DNA of 32,857 nucleotides from Verrucomicrobiota bacterium (GTDB lineage: Bacteria > Verrucomicrobiota > Verrucomicrobiia > Limisphaerales > JADLHS01): contig WBXK01000008.1 of assembly GCA_008933055.1 (NCBI GenBank), forward strand, positions 1 through 32,857, given 5' to 3'. Position numbers and translations under genes: made by a program. Below the pieces are notes generated by a model. It was not told where the DNA came from, did no database searches, and saw only the letters and a program-made list of their open reading frames with translations. Shown one piece after another: positions 17,943 to 26,404 of the stretch. Position 1 is the first letter of the stretch; every line of letters begins with the position of its first letter.

Positions 17943-18007
17943 GGAATTTAAAAAGTTAGTTTATTCCCACATCTGAGTGGGTTGGTTTTCGGTTTGCTGG
18001 GTGAAGA

Positions 18008-19096
18008 TCAGCCGAGGATGCGGCGGCCTTCGCTGTTGAAGATGCCTTTGAAGTTCATCTCCAAGGCTTGAGCGTTCGTCGCTTTGGCCATGGCCTCTTT
18101 CTCGGAGACGACGCCTTGTTTGACCAACGCAAAGAGTGCTTGGTTGAAATTCAACATGCCATCGTCTGTGCCGGTTTCAATGGCGACGGAGAGTTTGTCT
18201 AGGCGATTTTCTTCGATGAGTTTTTTCACCGTGCCGGTGTTGATCATGATCTCTAACGCGGGTGTCATCTTGCCGGCGATGGTAGGCACCATGCGCTGGC
18301 AGATTACGGCCTGCAAGGTTCCAGCAAGTTGGCGGCGGACTTGTTCTCGTTCGTTTGCATCAAAGAAATCCAGGATTCGCGTGATGGATTGCGCGGCATT
18401 TGTGGTGTGCAATGTGGATAGCACTAGATGGCCTGTGTCCGCCGCGCTCATGGCAGCGGCGAAGCTCACACTATCTCGCATTTCACCCACCATGATAATG
18501 TCCGGGTCTTGTCGAAGAACGTGTTTCAAGGCGTGATGGAATGATTGCGTGTCCAGCCCAACCTCGCGTTGTTCTATAACAGATTGATTGTCCTCGAATA
18601 CGAATTCGATTGGGTCCTCAAGAGTGATGACGTGTTTCTTAAAATTGCCGTTGATGTGTTCGATCATCGCCGCAAGTGTGGTGGATTTACCGCTGCCGGT
18701 TGAACCAGCCACAAGCACAATGCCGCGGGGTGATTCCGCGATTTTTCTGATTTGCGGGAGCAAGCCGAGCTCCTCGAAGCTTGGGACGTTCGTCTTCACG
18801 TAGCGCATGGCCAGACACCACTGGCCTCGTTGCTGGAAAAGATTGGTGCGGAACCGTCCGACGTTGGGAATGTAATAAGAAAAGTCAGCCTCGCGTTCCT
18901 CCTCCACCTTCTTTTTTATGTGTGCAGGTGTGATCGTGGCAATGACATTGTTCATCCAACTTTCGGTCGGATGCGGGCACTCGATGGCGATGAGCTCGCG
19001 GTTGATGCGGAAGATCACGGGGGTGCCGATTTTGATATGCACGTCTGATGCGTGACCATCCACCGCCGTCTTCAATATCTTGTAGAACAATTCCAT
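18008..19096 (-). CDS. pilT: Type IV pilus retraction ATPase PilT
   Basis: Hexameric cytoplasmic ATPase that depolymerises type IV pili for twitching, adhesion and DNA uptake. The 362-aa product has the N-terminal PAS-like domain (DGHASDVHIKIGTP, about 13-26), Walker A GSTGSGKST (about 131-139), the Asp box ITLEDPIEF, Walker B DIIMVGEMRD (the family usually has GELRD) and the His box STLHTTNAAQSITRI. The length and HVLRQDPDII match PilT rather than PilB. It is divergent from the hem operon with a 95-bp spacer. A decayed pilC/gspF copy is found elsewhere in the window (30418-31680). Confidence 0.93.
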   Translation of the reverse strand: MELFYKILKTAVDGHASDVHIKIGTPVIFRINRELIAIECPHPTESWMNNVIATITPAHIKKKVEEEREADFSYYIPNVGRFRTNLFQQRGQWCLAMRYVKTNVPSFEELGLLPQIRKIAESPRGIVLVAGSTGSGKSTTLAAMIEHINGNFKKHVITLEDPIEFVFEDNQSVIEQREVGLDTQSFHHALKHVLRQDPDIIMVGEMRDSVSFAAAMSAADTGHLVLSTLHTTNAAQSITRILDFFDANEREQVRRQLAGTLQAVICQRMVPTIAGKMTPALEIMINTGTVKKLIEENRLDKLSVAIETGTDDGMLNFNQALFALVKQGVVSEKEAMAKATNAQALEMNFKGIFNSEGRRILG

Positions 19097-19191
19097 AACG
19101 AGAGATTAGCAGAGCTGTGTGCAGACGCCAAAGCTGAAAACGTAAGCGGGGAAGAATTGTCTCTTGCTCCAAACTTTCGGCTGTTTAACCT

Positions 19192-20031
19192 GTGGTCGTG
19201 GATTGGTTCATAGGCAAAAGTTCTGACAGACATCTCCTCCTGCTCGCCGTGTTGATTTATGGCGTCAGCATGATTTACTCGGTATTTCTTTGGCGGAAAG
19301 GTTTTCGCCGGGACGATCGCGTGAATTATTTCCTGCTGCTTGGTGCTTTTGTTTTCCATTCCTGGGCATTGTTCCAACGCGGGTTATCATTCAATCGCTG
19401 CCCGGTCAATAATCTGTTCGAGATGATGATGTTCTTTACATGGACGACCACTATCACATGCCTTTTGATGGGGCTGATGCCGAAGTTGCGATTCATGGGA
19501 GCGTTCGCATCACCGGTGTTGTTTGCGGTAGGGGTGTTTTCTCTGATGCCGTCGCTAGATCCGCCGCATCACGGCAAGCCGGTTTTTTCGGGCGGGATGG
19601 AAAGCCTTCACGCTGCCACCATCATGCTTGCGTATGGATTGTTCGGTTTGTGCGCCGCTGCTTCCGCGATGTTTCTTACGCAGCAGCACAATCTGAAGTT
19701 CGACAAGTTGCGCGCCGTCCTGTCGTTCATGCCATCCATCGAGCGGCTCGACAAAGTCTCGACGCGTCTCGCTCTCGCTGCATTTATTCTGCTCACCATG
19801 GGTTTGTCGGCTGGCGGACAATTACGCCACGAGGGAAATGTCAGTTACTGGAAGGAAACAAAAGTCCTGTGGTCGGCGCTCCTTTGGTTGATCTATGCGG
19901 GACTGTTGTTCTTCAGGATGCGGGGCATTCTTACCGGGCGACGATTCGCGTTCGGATTGATCGCGGTTTTCATTTTTCTGGTCCTGACTTTTTGGGGAAC
20001 TCATTTGTTGTCTCCTTTGCACAATCCATGA
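19192..20031 (+). CDS. Cytochrome c assembly/HemX-like membrane protein
   Basis: A 279-aa polytopic inner-membrane protein of the CcsA/CcmC/HemX family (cytochrome c assembly protein domain), with about eight helices. Conserved features include NRCPVNNLFEMMMFFTWTT (about 67-85), LHAATIMLAYGLFGLCAAAS near 140 and the closing WGTHLLSPLHNP with a histidine. The full tryptophan-rich WGxxWxWD heme-handling motif of true CcsA is not present; the equivalent position reads GGQLRHEGNVSYWKETK. This and the linkage to hemA favour a HemX-type role in tetrapyrrole synthesis or heme handling. The start is GTG (19192), with a second GTG two codons later. Its stop overlaps the hemA ATG. Confidence 0.82.
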   Translation: MVVDWFIGKSSDRHLLLLAVLIYGVSMIYSVFLWRKGFRRDDRVNYFLLLGAFVFHSWALFQRGLSFNRCPVNNLFEMMMFFTWTTTITCLLMGLMPKLRFMGAFASPVLFAVGVFSLMPSLDPPHHGKPVFSGGMESLHAATIMLAYGLFGLCAAASAMFLTQQHNLKFDKLRAVLSFMPSIERLDKVSTRLALAAFILLTMGLSAGGQLRHEGNVSYWKETKVLWSALLWLIYAGLLFFRMRGILTGRRFAFGLIAVFIFLVLTFWGTHLLSPLHNP

Positions 20032-21089
20032 GCATCGTTGTCGTTGGACTCAGCCATAGGACCTCGCCCGTGGAACTGCGAGAGCGATTCGCTTTTGTCG
20101 AGGCGAAGATCCCTGATGCGCTCCTGAAACTCCGCGCCGACGGGTTGGCGACGGAGGCCGTGATCCTGTCCACCTGTAATCGCGTGGAACTTTACATCGC
20201 TACGGCTAACGAGCCGACACAAGCGATCAGCGACTTAAAAAAATTTCTCGCAAAGACTCACGCCCAGCCTGAGCCAGGTGGCGAAGAGCTGTATTCGTTA
20301 CACGAACCTCATAGCGTTCATCATCTGTTCAAAGTCGCGTGTGGTCTCGACTCCATGGTTCTGGGGGAGACGGAGATCCTTGGCCAACTCAAGCAGGCCT
20401 ACGATCTTGCGCTGAAGAGCGGCCATACTGGCGCGCGATTGAACAAAACATTTCAGCGCGCTTTTAATGTCGCCAAACAAGTCCGCACGGAAACCAATAT
20501 CCAACGCGGTAGCATCTCCGTGGCTTCCGTGGCTGTGGAACTGGCGGAGAAGATTTTTAGTAGTCTCGAGGGGCATGAGGTAATGGTTATAGGTGCTGGC
20601 GATACGAGCGAAAAGACAGCGCGAGCGTTGTTGTCGCGCGGCGCGAAAGGCATTGTGGTAGCGAATCGTTCATATGAGCGCGCGGAAGTTCTCGCCAAAG
20701 TCCTAGGGGGCCGCGCGGTAAAGTTTGACGACTGGTCGCGCGAGTTTGAGAAGGTGGACATCGCTATCAGCAGTACCGCCGCGCCACATCACATTCTGGA
20801 TCGCGCCAATCTCGAGCCAATGATGAAGCTACGTCGCAACCGTCCGCTGCTTCTGATAGACATCGCCGTGCCGCGCGATATTGATCCCGAAGTGAACCAC
20901 CTGGACAACGTCTATCTGTACAACGTAGATGACCTACAAAGCATCGCGAATGATTACTTGGATCACCGCAAGGAGGAGATTCTGAAATGCGAGGCGATTA
21001 TCCAGGAGAAGGCGAGAGCGGTTTTAAACAAAAACCCGTCGCACGGTGCGTGTTTCATCAAAAACTCACCGGAGACTCTTCAGTCATGA
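20028..21089 (+). CDS. hemA: Glutamyl-tRNA reductase (short form)
   Basis: Reduces glutamyl-tRNA(Glu) to glutamate-1-semialdehyde, the first committed step of C5 heme synthesis. The 353-aa protein has the catalytic cysteine in LSTCNRVELY (Cys50), the substrate-binding motif GLDSMVLGETEILGQ (106-120), the NADPH-binding motif VIGAGDTSEKTA (187-198) and DIAVPRDIDP. The ATG at 20028 (ATGA overlap with the upstream stop) gives the canonical start MSIVVVGLSHRTSPVELRER; the open frame to 19440 is only a shadow of the preceding gene. The C-terminal helical dimerisation domain found in enzymes of about 420 aa is missing, and there is no room for it because hemC starts at the stop codon. Confidence 0.94.
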   Translation: MSIVVVGLSHRTSPVELRERFAFVEAKIPDALLKLRADGLATEAVILSTCNRVELYIATANEPTQAISDLKKFLAKTHAQPEPGGEELYSLHEPHSVHHLFKVACGLDSMVLGETEILGQLKQAYDLALKSGHTGARLNKTFQRAFNVAKQVRTETNIQRGSISVASVAVELAEKIFSSLEGHEVMVIGAGDTSEKTARALLSRGAKGIVVANRSYERAEVLAKVLGGRAVKFDDWSREFEKVDIAISSTAAPHHILDRANLEPMMKLRRNRPLLLIDIAVPRDIDPEVNHLDNVYLYNVDDLQSIANDYLDHRKEEILKCEAIIQEKARAVLNKNPSHGACFIKNSPETLQS

Positions 21090-22066
21090 ATGACTCGGCG
21101 TCATGTCCAATCATCATCGCAACGCGCGGCAGTGCCCTCGCGCTCGCGCAGACACATATGGTTCTGGGGCAATGCCGAAAAGCTTTTCCAGAACTCCTAT
21201 TTGATTTTAAGGTGATCAAGACCACCGGCGATAAACTTCAGACAGCTTCGATGTCCAAGACGGATACAAGTCTGCCTAAGGGGCTCTTCACCAAGGAGCT
21301 TGAAGTGGCCTTACTCAACGGTCAGGCCGATCTCGCAGTCCACAGCTTGAAGGATTTGCCTACCGAGCTGCCGGAGGGATTGATGTTGGCCGCCACGCCG
21401 CGGCGCGCAGATGTGCGGGATGTTCTGATTTATCGAGCTGATGGCCGGCCAGGCTTCCGTGGTTTTCAACCGAACGCCACGTTGAAGGATTTTCCTTCGG
21501 GTGCGACTATCGCTACCAGCAGCACGCGTCGCGCGGCGCAATTGAAGCTGGCGCGCCCTGATCTGGCCATCGTGGAGATACGCGGGAACGTCGCCACACG
21601 CATGAGCAAAGTTGCCGAGCGCGCGGAACTCGATGCCACCGTCCTCGCGCTGGCTGGGATATCGCGTCTCCATTTTATCATCGCGCCTGATGGTAAGTTA
21701 TCGGGTGAGGGCGTACCTGTTGGATTGCTTGCTGTGGTGATTGATGTGGAAACGATGTTGCCGTGCGTAGGGCAGGGGGCGATTGGTATCGAGATTCGAG
21801 CGAAAGATGAACGCATTACGGCGATATGCCAGCGATTGAATCACGCTGAAACTTTTCAAGCGGTCACGGCGGAGCGTGCCTTCCTTCGCGGCATGGGCGG
21901 CGGTTGCCAGAGTCCTGTCGCGGCCTATGCGGAAATCGCAGGAGGAAAAATTTCTGTTCAAGCCGTGTCCTTCCGTGATGGCCCGGCTAAACGGGCGTCC
22001 GGCGTGGATTCGGTGAACGCAGCGGAAACACTGGGTGCTCGGCTTGCACATGAGTTGTCGCGGTGA
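21086..22066 (+). CDS. hemC: Hydroxymethylbilane synthase (porphobilinogen deaminase)
   Basis: Polymerises four porphobilinogen molecules into hydroxymethylbilane, downstream of HemA in tetrapyrrole synthesis. The 326-aa product shows IATRGSALALAQT (11-23), HSLKDLPTELP with the catalytic Asp (residue 90), TSSTRRAAQL (145-153), CVGQGAIGIE (227-236) and the dipyrromethane-cofactor cysteine in GGGCQSPVAAYA (Cys274). The ATG at 21086 overlaps the hemA stop as ATGA. The frame is open about 100 bp upstream, but that part codes hemA in another frame. No hemD or hemB follows; the next gene is broken and on the other strand. Confidence 0.95.
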   Translation: MNDSASCPIIIATRGSALALAQTHMVLGQCRKAFPELLFDFKVIKTTGDKLQTASMSKTDTSLPKGLFTKELEVALLNGQADLAVHSLKDLPTELPEGLMLAATPRRADVRDVLIYRADGRPGFRGFQPNATLKDFPSGATIATSSTRRAAQLKLARPDLAIVEIRGNVATRMSKVAERAELDATVLALAGISRLHFIIAPDGKLSGEGVPVGLLAVVIDVETMLPCVGQGAIGIEIRAKDERITAICQRLNHAETFQAVTAERAFLRGMGGGCQSPVAAYAEIAGGKISVQAVSFRDGPAKRASGVDSVNAAETLGARLAHELSR

Positions 22067-22075
22067 TCGGGCGGT

Positions 22076-22689
22076 TCAGTTTTTCGCTTTGCCTTCACTT
22101 AGCAGGGCGCTCTTCCCATATTTTCCGTAGAGGCTGCGATTGCTCTGGTTGGATTTAAATTTTTGATCCACTTCCAAGTATTCCAGTGCGATGAGTTTCC
22201 AATGCGTGGGAACAAAAGCGGCATTGTCCTCTCGCAGGGTTTTTTCCCATTCGTAAGCGAGAAGCAGAGGAAGCGTGTCTTGCGTGACCTTGGGATGTTG
22301 TGATGGCAAATAATAGAAATAGCGTTGCGTGGCGTTGGCTGTGCTGGCGCTGTATGTTTTTCATTCTAGGTAACCACGCCAGCGCACCCGCAAATAACCC
22401 ACAGTCTGTGCTTCGCTAGCAGTCGTGAAGGGAACACGAGCATTTAGGCCGGCGTCCTTGAGTCCGGCGCTTCCGGATGACTCCATTTGGCTGCCTGCTT
22501 CGTTAGAGCGGGCGAAGAACAATTTTAAAGCGCTGGCATTGGTGAGTGCTGAACTCGCAGCCGTGATGGTTTTCTGAAGCAACTCGCGATGTGTGCTGTT
22601 GTTAGCGTCAAAGTCGTGACCGCGATGTTTGCCATAGTTGTCAGCACGATCGCTAGGAGCGCGGCGATTGTGCGTGGATCGATTCTCAT
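22076..22689 (-). pseudogene. Disrupted gene for an exported protein of unknown function
   Basis: An ATG at 22689 begins a signal-peptide-like stretch, MRIDPRTIAALLAIVLTT. The following coding signal is in another frame (from about 22640 to 22076), so a frameshift lies near 22600-22640. That frame holds DNYGKHRGHDFDANN, TITAASSALTNASALKLFFA and VGYLRVRWRGYLE, then TGA at 22361-22363. It continues in frame with KTYSASTANATQRYFYYLPS and LLLAYEWEKTLREDN, finishing at TAA 22076-22078. Composition stays protein-like on both sides of the TGA, where TGG (Trp) or CGA (Arg) would restore the frame. I do not recognise the family. It lies 9 bp from hemC, converging on it. Confidence 0.55.
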
Positions 22690-22791
22690 CTGTGAAATTT
22701 AGGCGGTAGTGTTAGCTTTGCGTGTGTGGTCAATACAAAAGCTAACTTCAAACAAAAACGGAATGATGGAACGATTTTTTTTGCTGGGAAC

Positions 22792-22820
22792 TTGTCAAAC
22801 AATCTTTTTTTTGATAATTA
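22792..22820 (+). promoter_or_regulatory. Sigma-70-like promoter for the PEPCK-like gene, apparently leaderless
   Basis: TTGTCA at 22792-22797 (-35) is separated by exactly 17 bases from TAATTA at 22815-22820 (-10). The -10 ends 6 bases before the ATG at 22827, so transcription would begin at or next to the start codon. No Shine-Dalgarno sequence is present. The region also carries two T-runs that could act as upstream elements. Confidence 0.5.
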
Positions 22821-22826
22821 TTCCTC

Positions 22827-25800
22827 ATGGTTGATTCCAAACCAGCAGGGATTTTCCCCTCACAAACGACAGAACAGTTGATTTCTTATATCAACGTAAA
22901 ACTAGTCCTCCTAGGCTGCCAACCTGTGAGGGTGAATGACTCAGAAGATTCGTCAGACCTAGTGTCGGCTTTTGCTGCGCAGTATCAGGAGAAGGACCGA
23001 TTGCTTGGCCAATACCTTTGCCCTGCCGATCAGCGCATCCAAACGTTCCTTTACGATTATCTTCAGGATGTCGCCGTGCCGCGATTGCCACTGCGCACGT
23101 TCACACTGGATCGCGCCGGACTCGCGCGAGTGCTGTCGCTGCCGGTGGACCGTGATGAATTCTCCTCCGACATCATTACCTCGTTCCGCCTCAAAAACGG
23201 CGTGTTACACAATCCCAAGAGCGACCGCCGCACCACTGCTGGGATTTTTCATGTCGCCGAAGGCGGCCTGCCCATTCCCGATGACAAACTCGGCGTGCCG
23301 AAACAAACCTTCGCCAAGATGCTCGGTTTGGCGCTGAATCCACCGCGCGATCTGATGCGTCTGCCGTTTACCGCAACGCAAAACCAGCCCGCCGAATGTT
23401 TTGTTTCATTGATGTTGCGCCCGATTGTTTGCCCGGAAGTTCCCGGATTCACATCTCAGAAAACGATGGAAGTCCGCTTCTTTGTGCCGGGCAACATGGT
23501 AAGCAACCTGGATTTCGTGGAAAGCATCTTCGGAAACGCGGGCGATCCGCTCCTGCCGGAAAATGATTCTGGTCTCGACGCAGAACATTGGACGGGGCAC
23601 ACCGGCTGTATAGTTCTCGCGCCGCATCTGGTCCGTGTGACGAAGAAGGCCGTTGGTTTGCCGCAATGGAAAGACGCTACCGAACGCCAACAACGCGACG
23701 GGATGTGCTGGAAGGACGAGAACGAACTCTATAACAACGGTGGTGCCTTCAAGCTCACCTGCCGCGATGAACACGGCGTCATCGTGACCATCATCGCGGA
23801 TAATTATTTTGGTTACTGCAAGAAAGAGGTGAAAACGCAGATCAGTTACGCGGCGAATCTGTTCGGTCTTTGCGAAGAGGAACACGCCGGTGGCGCGCTG
23901 GTTTTCCCCGCCTATGATCTTGGTGAGGAATTTTCCGGAGGCACACATGTCCGTCAACTTGGTCATACGTTCAAGGAAGTCGCAGAGGTCTATCGCGACT
24001 TCATGGACGTGAAGCCCGAGGGGTATGGAGTGGACAAGAAGTTTGATGACATCCTTTACGTACCCGAACACGCGAGGTTCGATCTTCATGCACAACGCGT
24101 GACTTGGAAGAATGAGACTGGCGAACATGCCATCAAACTTCTCCCTACTCAGACTTACGTCCGGCCATCCGGCTACAAGGTGCGCATGGAAAAGCCGCCC
24201 GGCACAAACCGGGCGTGGCGGCTTGTCGGCATTGCCGGTGAAGGATTGCTCTGTCACAAACCCTGCACGGTTTCCGGCGGTGGTAAATCTGAAATCTCCA
24301 AACCCATCACTGACGCCATCCTGACCGGCCCGGTATTCGTCGCCGATTTGAAGGCGGATATGAACAAGGTCACGAGGCTGATCAATCGCGATTACTCCGA
24401 CCGATTCAAGGACAAGACCCGCGTGGACAAGCGCGCCGTGCTGGATTCCGCCCGATCGCTGGGGTCAGTCATCAAGCTGCTATCCCCTGATGAGCGCGAT
24501 TTCACTCAGGAATACAACGAGTGGCTCGAAAGTGTTCCGCAATACATCAAGGAACTGGTCTTTGTGGTGAAGCGGTATTACAAGCCGGAGTGGAACACGA
24601 AGTGGCGCGAGCATTTCAGCGTGGACATCATCAACGGCACACCCGGCAACGAACTCAAGTGTGACAACCGGAAACTCGTCACTACGCATCTGCGCGTAGG
24701 CTTTGACGATGAAGGCGCGTGGCGGACATTTGGGTTGCGTAAAGACTTTTATCCGGCAGTGAAGATTCAGGCGGAAGACGACATCACCGCTTCTGTTGTC
24801 GTTCCTTCCAATAATATCTCTACAGGCATAATCGCCAGTGATTCGCCAGGGCGAACAGATGCCGCCAATACCTCTCGCATCGAACTGGCCACTGCCAACA
24901 ATTCGAACTCGCTTAAATTCGTGATCAATTGCGAGCGACGTTTGTTCCAGCGTCCTGACGATGCGATCCATCGCGGCTACGACAAGATGACGGAACAAGA
25001 TTTTGTTCGCAGGGATAATTTCTTTTCCAACTATGAGCCGCTCAACGTCGAGGCGGCTCGCGCACTTGTGGAGGAGGCAATCGGGTTCAACCAGTTCACT
25101 GAACCTATGCAAGCACTCATCCGCAGCGTCGCTGAAACTGGTTCTAACAGTTACTTCGTCAGCTCTGCACACCCGCGCATCGTGGACGGCAAGCCCAGCA
25201 AGAATCCACGTTATCTCCAAGTGCGACCGGACCTCCTCGCGCCACGCCAAGTTCATCTTGCAGAGATGGCCACGCGCTTGCGTCGTCACGTCCCACCGGG
25301 GTTGCCTGTTCATAATCCTGTCGGGGCTGTGTTGCCAGGGCGTCGCAACAATCCTCCTGAGCCTGGAATCCGCTCGCTCGCGGTGTTCAATCCCATCCAC
25401 TACTTCGAGCTCCCGGAGTTGTTCATGGAATTTATTTGTAGCATGACGGGCAAATCACCTTCCACTACCGGCGCAGGATCAGAAGGCGCGTTGACCAAAG
25501 GCCCATTCAACGCCTTGCCGCCCATTATTGATCTCAACAACGCCCTCGTCTCGTTCCTGCTCACAGGACATGACGCATTTGTCACCGCCGCAGGTTATGT
25601 CGGGCCAAAGTTCCGCGTGGATCACGATGTCAGTCTTCTCGTGCCCGAAGTCTGGTGTCACATGGATACGGCGGAGCGGGAGCCTCAATTTCTAATCGCG
25701 AACCACTACCTCGAAAAGTGTGAAGATTTTGTTCACGACGGTAAAAAGGTTCTCGCAAGCCGATTGGGTTATCGCATCAACATTCGATTTGTTCATTCCT

Positions 25801-26318
25801 TCTTTGGACGCGTGTTTAATCATCCACACGAGGTTTTTTCTGATACGATGCTCAAGCCGGAATTGCAGGATATGGCGGTATTCGTGGATGGAATAGAGAA
25901 CATAATCGCCACGCAGAAGCGCGTTTCGCAGATGTATTTTGACGATGGTAGCATCGATCAAGCTTGCCCGCCTTTGCAGGCACTGCTGCACATCATGTTG
26001 CACGATCAATGGCAGGACAAAGACCTAGATCATTCCGATGTGAGGAAGCTGTTCACGCGTGAAAACCTTCTGGCGAGCGACTGGTATGCAGCGCGACTCA
26101 ATGCAAAGCAGGCTGTGGATCGCAATCTCTGGAAGCGGCATGTGGAATACCTCGACAAGTTTTTGAAGCGCGCGAGTCACGCCGATGAAGCCACCCGCCT
26201 CAACATTGCAGACCGACTGGTTCAAGCGCGAAAGAAGTTGAACGAGGTTGAAGCCTCAGATTATTGGAAATCGCTCGCCGGCACACTGGGCGCAGAGCCC
26301 ATTGGTTCGTATCGGTAG
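22827..26318 (+). CDS. Large PEP carboxykinase-like protein (probable PPi-dependent type)
   Basis: A 1163-aa soluble protein with no signal peptide or membrane helix. Its size and the central Gly/Ser-rich stretch SMTGKSPSTTGAGSEGALTK (about residues 873-892) resemble, from memory, the diphosphate-dependent PEP carboxykinase family (about 130 kDa, EC 4.1.1.38), known from Propionibacterium and Entamoeba. That enzyme interconverts PEP + CO2 + phosphate and oxaloacetate + PPi. Other conserved-looking blocks are VVKRYYKPEWNTKWREHFS (about 583-601), GHDAFVTAAGYVGP (about 915-928) and VPEVWCHM (about 942-949). It shows no clear similarity to GTP- or ATP-type PEPCK apart from a GKS loop that may correspond to the P-loop. 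It stands alone, with its own promoter and terminator. If the assignment is wrong, it is a large conserved enzyme of unknown function. Confidence 0.6.
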   Translation: MVDSKPAGIFPSQTTEQLISYINVKLVLLGCQPVRVNDSEDSSDLVSAFAAQYQEKDRLLGQYLCPADQRIQTFLYDYLQDVAVPRLPLRTFTLDRAGLARVLSLPVDRDEFSSDIITSFRLKNGVLHNPKSDRRTTAGIFHVAEGGLPIPDDKLGVPKQTFAKMLGLALNPPRDLMRLPFTATQNQPAECFVSLMLRPIVCPEVPGFTSQKTMEVRFFVPGNMVSNLDFVESIFGNAGDPLLPENDSGLDAEHWTGHTGCIVLAPHLVRVTKKAVGLPQWKDATERQQRDGMCWKDENELYNNGGAFKLTCRDEHGVIVTIIADNYFGYCKKEVKTQISYAANLFGLCEEEHAGGALVFPAYDLGEEFSGGTHVRQLGHTFKEVAEVYRDFMDVKPEGYGVDKKFDDILYVPEHARFDLHAQRVTWKNETGEHAIKLLPTQTYVRPSGYKVRMEKPPGTNRAWRLVGIAGEGLLCHKPCTVSGGGKSEISKPITDAILTGPVFVADLKADMNKVTRLINRDYSDRFKDKTRVDKRAVLDSARSLGSVIKLLSPDERDFTQEYNEWLESVPQYIKELVFVVKRYYKPEWNTKWREHFSVDIINGTPGNELKCDNRKLVTTHLRVGFDDEGAWRTFGLRKDFYPAVKIQAEDDITASVVVPSNNISTGIIASDSPGRTDAANTSRIELATANNSNSLKFVINCERRLFQRPDDAIHRGYDKMTEQDFVRRDNFFSNYEPLNVEAARALVEEAIGFNQFTEPMQALIRSVAETGSNSYFVSSAHPRIVDGKPSKNPRYLQVRPDLLAPRQVHLAEMATRLRRHVPPGLPVHNPVGAVLPGRRNNPPEPGIRSLAVFNPIHYFELPELFMEFICSMTGKSPSTTGAGSEGALTKGPFNALPPIIDLNNALVSFLLTGHDAFVTAAGYVGPKFRVDHDVSLLVPEVWCHMDTAEREPQFLIANHYLEKCEDFVHDGKKVLASRLGYRINIRFVHSFFGRVFNHPHEVFSDTMLKPELQDMAVFVDGIENIIATQKRVSQMYFDDGSIDQACPPLQALLHIMLHDQWQDKDLDHSDVRKLFTRENLLASDWYAARLNAKQAVDRNLWKRHVEYLDKFLKRASHADEATRLNIADRLVQARKKLNEVEASDYWKSLAGTLGAEPIGSYR

Positions 26319-26357
26319 GCTCTTATCGGTAGTCGTTTAAATCTTCCAAATTGAGAC

Positions 26358-26392
26358 AGGCCACTTGTTATCAGAGTGGCCTGATTTCTTTT
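26358..26392 (+). terminator. Intrinsic terminator after the PEPCK-like gene
   Basis: AGGCCACT (26358-26365) pairs with AGTGGCCT (26375-26382) around a 9-base loop, followed by GATTTCTTTT. It starts 40 bp after the stop of the plus-strand gene and also separates it from the convergent sugar kinase. Confidence 0.8.
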
Positions 26393-26404
26393 GGGCTCTA
26401 CGCT

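Noticed and set aside
19440-20027. N-terminal extension of hemA (frame open from 19440)
   Set aside because: This stretch is the HemX-like gene in another frame. The canonical HemA start is at 20028 with an ATGA overlap.
23406-25400. Long minus-strand frames (283 and 306 aa) inside the PEPCK-like gene
   Set aside because: They are antisense to a continuous 1163-codon frame with protein-like motifs; their own sequences show no recognisable domain.
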